Shown here: piece by piece, positions 10,061 to 21,438 of the stretch | How the letters are laid out: every line of letters begins with the position of its first letter | Position numbering within the stretch: the first letter of the stretch is position 1 | Source of the DNA: Atrichornis clamosus | Taxonomy: Eukaryota > Chordata > Aves > Passeriformes > Menuridae | Assembly: GCA_013400975.1 (NCBI GenBank) | Contig: WBMZ01008948.1 | Coordinates: 186,001-250,000, forward strand | Reading direction: 5' to 3' | DNA: 64,000 bases | Notes under the pieces: model-generated | What the model saw: the letters and a program-made list of their open reading frames with translations, nothing else | Told to the model about the DNA's origin: nothing | Database searches by the model: none | Translations under genes and position numbers: made by a program

Positions 10061-10150
10061 TAGAAGCACCAGAAACCCAAACTCTCCAATGTGTGACTGC
10101 AATAGAGTGCTGAGAGCTACCCTGAGACACCCCAATTGCTGTAACAGCAT

Positions 10151-10184
10151 TATAAAAATCGATCCCTTTTCACAGCACAATAAA
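10151..10184 (+). promoter_or_regulatory. LTR-like TATAAAA and AATAAA pair
   Basis: TATAAAA at 10151-10157 is followed by AATAAA at 10179-10184, 21 bp further on. A polyadenylation signal close to the TATA box is typical of LTRs with a very short R region, as in betaretrovirus-like elements. No LTR ends (TG...CA), target duplication or second LTR could be defined by eye. Confidence 0.22.
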
Positions 10185-10230
10185 CCACCACTGTGGTGCC
10201 CTTGATGCATTTCAAAGGCTGAAAAAAGTG

Positions 10231-11001
10231 TTGTAAAGAGTGATGAACTTCAGCTCCTTGAGGTAATAAGTTGTTGAATGCAGCTACAATGTCCTAAAAT
10301 GCAGCAAAACTTCATGTTTCAAATGTGTCAACTACACACATATGAAGTATCCATCTTCATCTTCACTCATTTATTTGTAATGGCATAAAATATTGCAGTG
10401 TTATGCCGAAAAATTTGTTTCCCAGGACAGGAGAAAAGGCTATTGCAGTGGAAAAGCATCATTTCATTAGAAGAAATAGGTATGAACTGGCAAAGGTAAA
10501 TAAGGACTGGATGGGAATGGGGCAGTTTAAAGTTCTACGACAGCCTTGGCCCAGGCAACAATCCTTGTGTGAGCTCCAGCCAGGTTTATGGAACAGGGAA
10601 ATGGGACTTCACACTTAGTCCTTAGCTTGATAATGGATATGAAACAACCTGGGTGAGCCATACCTTGTTTCCTTTCCTTAGAAAAGAACCCTGAATCCAT
10701 GAACAGTCTCCAAATTGCCTGCAGACACTCTGCAGCTGTGGTGAGCAGCAGTCTCTGACACACCAGCAGAAAACACTTATTCACTGAAATTTATAATGAA
10801 CGTTCCCTGATGTTTTGGCAGTGGGACCTCCCAGGCCTCTGCCATGGGAATTTGTGTGCCACAATTCAGGTTTCACAAGTATACTGCTATTTTATTGGGT
10901 CCTTAACCATTTTATTGTGCCTGATCAGAACTCCCACTCATGCAAAGAAAAACAAGACACTGTTCTCCTCTCTGCTGTGTTTAACCCACAGGGGTGGAAA
11001 T
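10231..11001. other. Unique non-coding stretch
   Basis: No gene or repeat recognised. Frames of 70-91 codons on both strands overlap and look random. Confidence 0.5.
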
Positions 11002-11090
11002 CTGAGCAACTGCTCTGGTGGAAGGTGTCCCTGCCCATGGAATGAGGTGAGCTTCAAGGTTCCTCTGACCCAGGCCCTCCTGTGATTCTC
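11002..11090 (+). mobile_element. CR1 LINE 3' end, short
   Basis: 'gagcaactgctctggtggaa' then 'ggtgtccctgcccatgg', a 'gagcttcaaggttcctctga' segment in place of the usual TTTAAGGTCCCTTCC, and a 'gtgattct' tail. About 89 bp remain. Confidence 0.85.
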
Positions 11091-11599
11091 TAAGTCCTTA
11101 CTATCCTACATGCTGCCTCCTAGCAGTGTTTGGGAGCCACATCTCTTCCATAAATATCTGTCTGTAATTGCTCACTGACGGCAGCCACCGACCCAGGGGA
11201 AATCTGATCCTATCTCCAATTCTGGCTTCAACAACCTGTGTACAACTGATGTGTCCAGGATTCCAAGCACAGAATTTGGAGATAAAGGCAGACTGACAGA
11301 CAGCAGCTCGCACTCCCTTTCTCCCACCCAGCACACACAAGGCTCTCCATTCCACAGCCTGTAAATTCCTGGTTAACATCCGGATCCAGTGCTGGATCAG
11401 AGCAGCATGCTGGGGACTGCTTCCCTTTTATGCAAGTTCACACCATTTAAAGTTTCACAAAGCCAGTGCTTTCCTAACACCTTACTAGTTCTTAAAAACA
11501 AAAATAGAGCAGAAAATTCACAATTGGATTTGCATTTATGAACAGAAGTGCACACACGTGCCTGTGTAGGTGTTTTACCTCGGATGGTTCTGGATCCAG
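11091..11599. other. Unique non-coding stretch
   Basis: No gene or repeat recognised between two CR1 pieces of opposite orientation. Confidence 0.5.
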
Positions 11600-11690
11600 A
11601 TCCCACTCTGGTGGTCCAGGGACACCTTCCACTATCCCAGGTTGCTCCAAGCCCCATCCAACCTGGCCTGGAAGACTTCCAGGGTTGCTC
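11600..11690 (-). mobile_element. CR1 LINE 3' UTR fragment
   Basis: Antisense CR1: 'gggacaccttccactatccc', 'ggttgctccaagccccatcc' and 'aacctggcctggaagacttc'. The octamer end is lost or unrecognisable, although 'ggatggttctggatcc' upstream may be its trace. Confidence 0.88.
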
Positions 11691-14600
11691 TGGTATAGTC
11701 AATTATGGCAACAGTTCTGAAGGTGTCACTTTCCTATCACCTAAATTGGGATTATCAAGATCACACCTCCACATCTAGGGCTCTGAACGTTTATGGATTG
11801 ATGAGTATCCTGGAAAGCACTTCTGCCCAGCACACAAAATCCTGCATCCTCCCTGGCCTGCTCATACTCAAGACCGAGGCTGTATCTAAAAATATAAATA
11901 ATCTTCTTTTTACCATATGCACAGCAACTCAGGGCAACCAGCCAAAGATGCTGGATCATCTAATGGATATAAGTTGCTTTTTACATTAATGTTTTGCATA
12001 AAACACCATTTCTTGACCAATAAATGGTCTTAGTTAGTGCCATCAACTTAAACTCCAATTCTATAAAATTTCAGCAAAGCTTTCGTGCAACTGAACAGAA
12101 TTTAGAATTTATCAGTCACTTCAAGTATTTAAATCAACTGCATGAAAGTAATGAAGCTGAAGTGTTTGCTTCTATGCCAAGTTAGACAACATGAATATTC
12201 CTGAGTGGGCTTTCTGTGTGTGCAGATAAAAGATTGAGAGCAAACTGAACAAGAACTGACCTATGGTGCACATAACTCAAACATGTGGTTTTGACATGTC
12301 TCAAATACGCAGAGCTTCCTGGAATGATGTTTAGAGAGGCAATAAGGAAAGGGAAAGAACAAGGAATTTAATTTGATAGAAATCTTTACCACTCCACTGG
12401 GTACAGTTGGAAGTTTGGGCTTTTGACCCAGCTCAACATCCATCATAACGAGACACCAAAAGACAAATTAACATCAAAGAGAAATGCTTTTATATCATCT
12501 TTCACCAAAAGCCTCACAGTGCCTCAAAGCCCCTCCCAGCCCTATCAGTGCCTTGCTGGTTTTACTCCTCTCCAGGAACTCAGAATTTCATCTCACAAGC
12601 TGATACACAAGGGAAAACAGAGATACCAGTGTGTAAGCAAGATAGGATCACTGTTCTGTTTTTGCAGAACCTTTCAAAAGCAGTGTGAACCCTCCAGTAA
12701 GACTTGTTTCTGCCCAGAAAGAGATATGTTTTATACACGAGATTACAAATTGCTTGGAAAAGATTTGAGAGGGATGGGATCGCTGACCTTCCTGTTCTTA
12801 CATCACACACTATGAAGTGCTGTGAGAAGCATGGCTGACACCACAAGGTTTTCCTCCAGTTTTAAGTTATTTCCCAAACCATGCTGACTATGGCCCACCA
12901 GGGAAGAAAAAAAGATCACCTGAAAATAGGAAAAAGTTCCTTTATCCTGGTTTATTCCTTTGGAGTGTGGCCATCTCCCTGCACTGAGAAACAGAAGAGC
13001 TCAGCTCAGAGCATCCTCAGCTCTCCAAAGTTGCTGCTGGGACGGGTGATTGACTTGAAATACTAATGCTGCCTCTGGCAAAAATTTCCATGAGTAAGAC
13101 AAGTATATACTTGAGCTTTTAATTGCTCACCTCCTGTACTATCAATTTTTTATACTAATTGATATAACAATGAACTACATACAAATGTTACCATATAAAA
13201 TATAATGGCTATACAAATACTTGAATTTCTATCTAGCATTAGAAATCAAAAGCCTTCTTAGAAGTTATGACAAGCTCAGCCTAACTAGGCACAAAATAAC
13301 AAAGCATCAGGCGTATTTAATTTTATGTTTTAATTATTTACATTATGTTCTTTACACAAGTGCTAATTCTTGCTGCCTTCACAAGTGTTTGCAATGGGTC
13401 CTACAGTTGTTATAGCAATTAAATTTTAAGATCCAAACATCTTTTCAAGTTAACTTTTATCTTTATGAAGTCTGGATAACATCTTTTTTAAATGTATCAA
13501 CTGGCATAAAAATTACAGATGTAGGAAATGGGCAATCAGCTGTTGTGTTTGCCAAGGCACAACGTGTGAGGAGCATAAAAGAAAGGAATGCAGGCAAATC
13601 CATTTGGATTCATGACTTAAAAGTAGATGAATGAGGAACACTGGAATAAACCTACCAAGAGCAAAACTGGGGGGGGAAGATTGGGAATGGAGAAAAGGTA
13701 CAGCAGGAAATGGAGAAAATAAATATACAGAGGGAAGAGAAAACATTAGGATTTTTTCCTCTTTAAGAATATTATGAAGGGAAAAATCTCTGGGAATTTG
13801 AGCACTTCATGTCTGTGAGAAATCAGAGCAAGTCTGATAGTGCCAGATATCCCAACAACCTCTAAGAAACAGATGTGCAAAGGGAAATAAAGTGACTTTT
13901 CCCCAGGCAACCATCTTTGTCCAGGCAAAAATCCTTGATGAGACTTACGCTTTGCATTTGGAAATAACCACAGCTACCAGCAGACCCAGGGCAGGGAAAG
14001 GGGGAAAAAACAAAAGGCACATTGAGTTGCTTTTGAATTGAATTCCCTTCCTACCTCCTCTCATTTTCTATCACTCAGGAACCATTCCTCAGATCTAGCA
14101 AGGCAGGAACTAAATTCTTATCAACAGATTTAATCTTAGTCACGCAAACAGACCCATAAATCCTCCAGAATTATTTTTATAAAGATAAATACAAATGGTT
14201 TACAATTCCCCTGACATTCTAACTGCCTAGTACATCCTTGAATATGGATAGCAATAACTAGGAGATTGCTACTAGAAGTCCAAAGCACCAAGCCCTGGGT
14301 GAGCCACTTACACAAAAGGTGCCCTCTGGCTGAGAACGAAAGGCAGAGACTCAAAGCACAGCCATGGAGCTGCAGTGTTACTCTAATATGTGGAAATTCC
14401 GCATTCACAGATATCAAACTCTAAGATTTACTTTCATTAAAAAACCAATAAATGGCCCACATCTTGTTGTTCTCTCCCCCATGCATGATGGAAGCTGCCA
14501 TTCTCCGGTGGGATCATTATTCTTCCTTCCAGGCATCATCTCTGATGCACCTGTCAAGCACCACCTTTCAGGTTTATCATTCTCTCCTGATTGCAGCTGA

Positions 14601-15150
14601 ATTGTGTTCTTGGCAGCAACTCCCCCTCAATCTTCATTAACACTGGAGCTGTTCTTTAATCCTTGCTGACCTGCCCTTCATATTTGGTTTCCAAGCCTTC
14701 ACCTCCTGCTAAATCCCATTCTCTGCCCACTGTGCTCCCTATTCCTGTCCCTGCTCCAGCAGTTTGGGTTCCTCCTCTCCCTCTGCAGCTGGTCCCTGCA
14801 CAGCCACGGGGCTTGTCCTTGGGTGGTGAAGGAGAAGCCCCTGTTTTGTTTGGCCTTGATCATTCCTGATTTATCAACACACTGCAAGGACACGGCCATT
14901 CCTGAGGGAAACCACCACCAGAGAACAGCACTGTTCCCTAAATTAGCCAGTATTACCCATTCCTTTGATGAGAATGTTGATCTTTGCCACGAAAATAAAT
15001 CGTTTGGTAGCTGGGAATAAAGCAGTCTGCAATGTTTAAAGCACTATAGCTGTGGTAAAGCTGGAAGGAAGATCTTAAAGCAAAGTGGATGCTCCGTGTG
15101 TTTCTTTAACTCTTCCACATGTAAATGCATTTAAAACAGAAACAGTAATA
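11691..15150. other. Long unique stretch, partly AT-rich
   Basis: No gene or transposon recognised in about 3.5 kb. Bases 13090-13440 are AT-rich with several homeodomain-type TAAT words. A run of eight G lies at 13669-13676. Frames up to 130 codons (12423-12815) lack recognisable domains. Confidence 0.5.
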
Positions 15151-15705
15151 TAGAATCATGGAGTGGTTTGGGTTGGGAGGGACCTTAAAGCCCATCCAGT
15201 GCCATCCCCTGCCATGGGCAGGGACACCTCCCACTATCCCAGGATGCTCCAAGCCCCGTCCAACCTGGCCTTGGACACTGCCAGGAATGTGATAGCCACA
15301 GCTTCTCTGGGCACCCTGTGCCAGGGCCTCCCCATCCTCACAGGGAACAATCCCTTCCCAATATCCCATCTAACCTTGCCCTCTGGCAGTGGGAAGCCAT
15401 ACCCTGTGTCCTGTCACTCCATCCCTTCTCCAGAGTCTCTCTCCATCTTTCCTGTGGCTCCTTCAGCCACTGCAAGGCCACAATTCGGTCACCCCAAAGC
15501 TTCTCCTCTCCAGGCTGAACAATCCCAGCTCTCGCAGCCTTTCCTCCCAGCAGAGCTGCCCCATCCCTCTGCCCATCCTGGTGCCTCCTCTGGACTCTCT
15601 CCAGCAGCTCCAGGCCCTTCCTATGCTGGGCCCAGGGCTGGAGCAGCTCTGCAGGTGGGCTCTCACCTGAGGGGCAGAGGGGCAGAATTCCCCTTCCCCT
15701 GCTGT
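15151..15705 (-). mobile_element. CR1 LINE 3' end, longest copy in the window
   Basis: About 555 bp of antisense CR1, beginning 'tagaatcatggagtggtttg' and running through the full 3' UTR ('gccatgggcagggacacctc', 'ggccttggacactgccagg', 'ccaatatcccatctaacctt', 'ggctgaacaatcccagctct') to 'gggctctcacctgaggggca'. The 199-codon plus-strand frame at 15163-15762 is simply antisense to it. The end near 15705 is the 5' truncation point, short of any clear ORF2 protein sequence. Confidence 0.96.
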
Positions 15706-17246
15706 CTCAAAAAAGCAGGTGCTTGGGAAGGAAACTTCCACTGTAACTGTGGTTTATACTAAAGTTACTAAGCAATCACAAACACCGACAACCCTCACAG
15801 CTGTTTCATACCAAGTGTTTCACTATCCCCATCACAACAGCACCTCTGCACCACAGAGCGTGAAACAAAAGGGCAGTAACAGCCACTGCACTATAAATCT
15901 GTCATAACGTGATTTCCCCCACATACAGACATTTAAGAGAGCACTGAAATCAGAATTTCAGACTCACTAAAGAGCCACTACTTTACTGCTGGGTTCCTTT
16001 ATAATCCAGACATTTCTCCACAGGACAGAAATCCCCACAGCCTGCAGATGGCTAAGGCAGCACCACTTCATGGTCTGTGGCTCACTATCCATATGGACTA
16101 AACTCCAGTTGTCTTCCCTGCTTGCCCTGGGTCACTATTCTGACAGCTTGGAATTGTTAAGCTCTTAATGCTTCTTTTCTTAATCCAAGTGTTCCTGCAT
16201 TGTTTGGGTTTTCAATGACTGTAATTATCTCATGTAGTGCTAGAAATTACACTTTTCTACAGGAATATTCCTTATAAATAGGGGTTTTACTGCCTTCTCT
16301 CTGGAACTGGCTAGTTGGATAATAGCTCTCACAATACTTGGACAGCATGTGGGCCTCCTACTTCTCTTTTAGCCCAGTTTCCATCATCGAAGTGTACTGG
16401 GAATCCAGCACTCCTCTGGAGGTGTGGAAGACATGACCCCCCATCAGTTTTGTGCCATACCATTAAGAAGCTGATAGTTAAACATCAAGCCAACAAGCCA
16501 TTTTTTAAAATCAACACATGAGGAACATTTTTCCAGATTCTTTCCTTGGCCAATATTGGGATGGTCAAGGTCTAGAACTGGAAGTTGCTGGCCCAGGCTC
16601 CAGCTGCAGTTGGTGGGACAAGGAACCAACAAAAATATTCCCACGATTACCTTCACATCACCACCTTTATTTGCTTCTCTCTCCAAATAAGACCAACACC
16701 CTTGTGAAACTGGAACAGGGGAGGGCTGCAGTCATTGGCCTGGAGTGCCTGAGAGGTTTTCCCTGCTGGAAATGAAACCCCTCCCTGGTAATGCCATTAA
16801 TTAGGTGACTGCTTCAAGTGAAACATGGATCTACTTCACCCAGACAAAAATCTGCTCTGAGCAAATTATCTGCAGGCAGATTTGTTACAGACCAGTGTTG
16901 GACTGTTGCACCCCAGCTCATTAGCAGATGCTGATCCCACTAAGTAATTAGCAGGTTTCTTTAGCTCTTAATCCTACCCTGACACATAGCAGAGGGAAAC
17001 ATGCATGGGAAAGACACAGCAGTGGTGGGGATGGGAAGCTCTGCAGGAAATTAGACATAAATTTGACCACTCATTAGTTAAGCTTGATGGAAATCCTTGA
17101 GTCCTTGTGCCAGCACTGGAGAGCACGGCCTAGGAATGGACTTGGGAAGGACATTCTTTTCAGTGATCAATGTTAAGAGGTCTGCAAATCCATAAATTCA
17201 TAAATGCCTTTGCACTGATGACTGAGGGCCTGCAAGGGTGTGGTTT
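15706..17246. other. Unique non-coding stretch
   Basis: No gene or repeat recognised. This is the 1.5-kb spacer between inverted CR1 copies. Confidence 0.5.
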
Positions 17247-17598
17247 GGTTCATTAGGGGTGACTTAATTGTGACCTTCCAGTACCTGACGAAGCCAACAA
17301 GAAAGAGACTGTTCACAAAGGATGGAATGACAGGGCACAAGGAATGGCTTCCCACTGCCAGAGGGGAGGGTTAGATGGGATATTGGGAAGGGATTGTTCC
17401 CTGTGAGGGTGGGGAGGCCCTGGCACAGGGTGCCCAGAGCAGCTGTGGCTGCCCCTGGATCCCTGAAAGTGTCCAAGGCCAGGTTGGACAGGGCTTGGAG
17501 CACCCTGGAATAGTGGGAGGTGTCCCTGCCCATGGCAGAGAGGTGGGATGAGATGGGCTTTAAGGTCCCTCCTAACCCAAAGCATTCCATGATTCTAA
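17247..17598 (+). mobile_element. CR1 LINE 3' end, inverted partner of 15151
   Basis: About 352 bp in plus sense, from 'cattaggggtgacttaattg' through 'ggttagatgggatattggga' and 'ggtgtccctgcccatggcag' to the tail 'attccatgattct'. It belongs to the same subfamily as the copy at 15151. The two share long identical runs in opposite orientation, for example about 39 bp around 17369-17408. Confidence 0.96.
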
Positions 17599-18012
17599 AT
17601 CTCAACAGCAATGAGCTGCTTTGCAACTGCTCCAAAACTGTGAGATTTTCAAAACTTCACAAAATCCTACCAACTCTGCCCTTGCCCAGAGCCAACTCAA
17701 AGGGCTCGTTTTCCACTCTGGCTGGGAATACCAGGAAAATTTACAAGTCAAAACTGATGACAAAATTGCTGGGCAAAAATCCTAGGTGCTCTACAAGGAA
17801 GGCAGCTTCCCTGTTCTCCAAGGGAAAGCAGCCGGGCTCTCGGCTGTGATGGAGTCTCAGAACTGTAACAAGGCCTGGAGCTTCCCAGGGCAGCTGGAAA
17901 ACAGCAGGAGGAGTTCCTCTGGGCTGGGACAGGAGCAATTCCTTGGTCACTGGCTTGAAAGGCTTAAAACCCTCCAGAGTTTTCCACACCAGGATTATTG
18001 ACACGTTGACGC

Positions 18013-18025
18013 TGCTGAGTCAGCC
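18013..18025. promoter_or_regulatory. Near-perfect Maf recognition element (T-MARE)
   Basis: TGCTGAGTCAGCC matches the 13-bp T-MARE consensus TGCTGAGTCAGCA at 12 of 13 positions. The element is bound by Maf homodimers and by small-Maf heterodimers with NF-E2 or NRF2-type partners. A single site in non-coding DNA is weak evidence of function. Confidence 0.4.
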
Positions 18026-21000
18026 CCTTGAGCACTGCACACTTACAGAACTTTTGGCTAAACACATTTGCAATTAATTAATGACAGATAAAGACAGTTG
18101 GAGCATATAGATTAAAATTCCTGCTATAAATACAAAATCAACTGAAAAGCAAGCAAAGGGTACTCTGCTTCTAATAATATTCTTAATTTCCAAATCTCTT
18201 TTGTAATCCAAGCAAGAAAACCCCACTCACTGGTTGTGATTTGTTGGATACTGATCAAGAATTCCCTGTTATTGTCATGTATTCACTCTAAATGGCCCCA
18301 ACTCCAGTCATTTGTAGTAAAACCAGATTCCTGTGCTCAGCTATAACATTCAGTTACTGAACTGATCAGTGCCAAGTACAAGCCTTTATTAATTTAAGGG
18401 ACAAATTAATTTAAGACCCAGCCCCATTACAGACACCCCAAAACAGAAAGCAGGAACTGTTCCCATCAGCCCTAAACCAGGCTACCTCACTTGCACAGAT
18501 AACTACTTTTTTTTCCTCTTTCTCAAATGATGCTGGTGAGTTGATTCTTTTTAATTTTAAGAAAAAGTCAACCAGTGGTATTTTAAACCAGTTTCATTCA
18601 GACAAAAAGAGTTACTATAAATATTAATGCTGTTGATTTTATGCTCCATGTAAAACAAAGGTGTTATTTGCACTTTAAAAAGCAGTTCACTCAATCAATT
18701 CTGTGGTAATTGAATAATTTAGCTTTAATAAACTCTCCCTGAGGTGTACAAAGTAACACAAATCTCACTGCCCCATCCCCTCTGTGAAAAGACCCCAAGT
18801 CTTTCCTACCTCCCTGTCTTCTTTTCATCGGTGTTATCAGCTCTCCACAGAGGATCTATAGCTTCCTCCAGTCAATTCTTTTTCCCATCACGCTCTCTTT
18901 CAACAGCCTTAGAAATTCCTGGAAACACTGCAATATTTCCTTCCATTTTCACACATAGGTGAAACAGCCATATGAATGTTTATCCCGGAGTTACCCTGAA
19001 AATTAACTGAAGAGCAAGTAGCAGGTAAGCTTGGGAGGGGAGATAATCAATGGAAAGCCACCTGAAGTTTAATCATTTGTTGTTTTCTGTGTCCTGTCCA
19101 TAGTGATGAATGAAGGCACGAGAACACCACCAAAACAGGCCCTACTGCTGAAGAGTCTTCCAGCAATTAATGGCAAAAACACCCAGGCATCCCTCCCCCC
19201 TAAGCTGCCACCCACCTCCAGTTTCGAGCAATTTTAAATACTGATTGCTTTTCAGAAAATAGCAGTGCTACAATCATTGACAAGTTTTAGATACTGGTGA
19301 CTGCAGCCTTATTCATTGATTTGATGCACAGTTGGCACAAACTGTTTATTGAGTTCTATTACTCATCTAAAGCATTAACCACAGGGCTCAAAAAGCTGCA
19401 TTTTTGAGGAAAGCAGAAAAAACACACGAGTAACAGTGATCTGACATTATTTATTCATAGATTTGCACTCAAACATCCAGATTGTAAGGCCCCACTGATC
19501 TCCAGAGGCCAGTTTAAGTGGAGTCATCTTTGCCTAACCTTCTGCAGAGTCAGTGAAACAGCAAGATGTCAGTCAGGGTGGAAAAGGGCAGAGAAAGAGC
19601 AAAGTGATGAGCAATACTTTATGCTTACACCATCTCCAGAACAGACGAGAATGCAGCCTGGAGATAAAAGAGAAAGGCAGGTCCTGCACAGGGAATGCCA
19701 TGGTGAGAAGAACCAAGGCAGATAAAAACCCTGCATGTGTGTCTGCACTGGAATTAGTGACAAGAAAACAGAACCCTGTATTTTCCAAAGAAGGAAAAAA
19801 AGTCACAGCTGCTTGTTACAACAGCAGGCGAAAAATTAGATGCATATCATCTTAGACTAAGAGATAACAAAAGGAAAAGCAGGAGTTTGAGTCCCTGGAA
19901 GGCTTCAGAGGCTAATAGACACTTTCAGACAGCTGAAAATATTCAGGAGGCTTTTAAAGAGATGGTACAGGTCACACTGGATTGAGTTTTCCCAGTCCTT
20001 TAAAAAAGTTAAAAACCTTGATGCTTCCCAAGAACACTATTTTTATACATACAAAATGTATGTTAAAGTATTCCAGGGAAATGAAGTTTGCTCTAATATT
20101 CAAATATATTTACTTCCAAGAGGCAAAACCATACGAGTTCTCACAAAAGTAAGTTTTCCTCTAGTTCATGTTTTCCTCCTTCACCACCCCCATGAGAAAC
20201 CCAGTACCACAACTGGCTGTTCATTTCCAGCTGATGCCTTGGATCTGTAGGAGGATGGAGTGGTCCAGATCTCTGTCTCCTCCAGGAACCAGCGCAGCTC
20301 AGTGTTTGCTCTGCAAGGCAGTGCTCAGGGAAAGCAGGGACACAGGGGACAGGTATCAGCTGCCACCACTGCTGTGTCACACTGAATTGCAGTCCCAAGA
20401 TGTGGGATACGTCCACTGGGGCCAGGCAGGGATTGCCCAGCTGGTTTGGAAGCTCTGGTTCATCCATTTTGCCAAATCCTGGGCAGGCAAAGCAGGTCTC
20501 AGAGAGGAGTCAGGTCACTTGGACACTGCTGCCTCAGTCTTATGCCATTATTTAGGCAGACAGGGCCCCTCTGACTCCAGCAGGGCACAGACTAAAACCA
20601 GTCTGCCCAGTTAGACCAGTGGGGCAGACTGGGATCAGCATTTTGTGTTGCTCCCCTAAAGCTGCACCAGCCCTTTGGCTTTGGCAGCTGCACATTCACC
20701 ATGGCATCAACAGGAAGCCAAAGCCCCTGCATGTTCTAATCATTGCATTGGTAACACTAAAGCAAAATTCAGAGTTTACCAGCCCCTTTTCATAGCTAAA
20801 ACTTGTACTTGTCATATTATACACAGTAGGAGAGGCTTCTAGCTTTCTATATTCTAATGTGATGAATCACACTGTGTTACTGAGCTACTCTCAGAAGTAA
20901 TCTAAGCTTTAGAATAAAATCACTGACTACAGCAGCCTCAAGAAGAAGAAGAGAAAAAAGATCAATAAAAAAGATTCAGTGGGAAATAAGCTTCTATGAA

Positions 21001-21428
21001 TGAAGGGGAAGCAATTTTGTGTCAAAAGGAGCAGATCTTTCATGTGCTGTATGTCTTTGCAGCAGGTTACTTTAACTTAGGCCTTTCTAGGAACACATCA
21101 GTGGCAGAATTCAGGAACTTCAGTGACCCCACAAAAGACTGACACAGTCTCCCCTCACAGGGAAGCCTGTCAGCTTCTCCAGCAAGTGAGAAATGCAGCC
21201 TGACCACATCCAGAGCTGTTGGAAAGGCAGGATTGTATCTGGGACACAACCAGCAGGGCTATTTTGACTAAAGATCAGCACTGCACTGGCATCCGTGTGT
21301 TCATCCCTCTGTTCCTGTGGAATCACTACACTTGGAAGGGCTCGTTCAGCCTTGTAAACACACCAACACTGCCACTGTGAAAACCAGGCCGCACAGGGAC
21401 AAGGCTTTGTTAGATACTGAAAAACAAA

Positions 21429-21438
21429 GGGGGGGGGG
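21429..21438 (+). repeat. Homopolymer run G(10)
   Basis: Ten consecutive G flanked by A runs and followed by 'aaaaaccccaaa'. Similar G runs of 8 and 9 lie at 13669 and 61203. Confidence 0.9.

Larger units (their letters stand above)
9091..10230 (+). mobile_element. Decayed retrovirus-like relic (possible gag-pro and LTR remains)
   Basis: Three weak signals lie in the order expected of an endogenous retrovirus. (1) A zinc-knuckle-like box at 9467-9508, with both leading cysteines spaced C-x2-C. (2) A short frame at 9679-9867 that ends in a hydrophobic-Asp segment resembling a retropepsin active-site region. (3) A TATAAAA/AATAAA pair at 10151-10184. The frames are broken by many stops and shifts, no reverse transcriptase or env is seen, and a G/T-rich tract (9964-10060) interrupts it. 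The relic is non-functional. Unrelated single-copy DNA is the alternative. Confidence 0.35.

Noticed and set aside
15163..15762. 199-codon plus-strand frame rich in Pro and Ser
   Set aside because: It is antisense to the CR1 3' UTR at 15151-15705.
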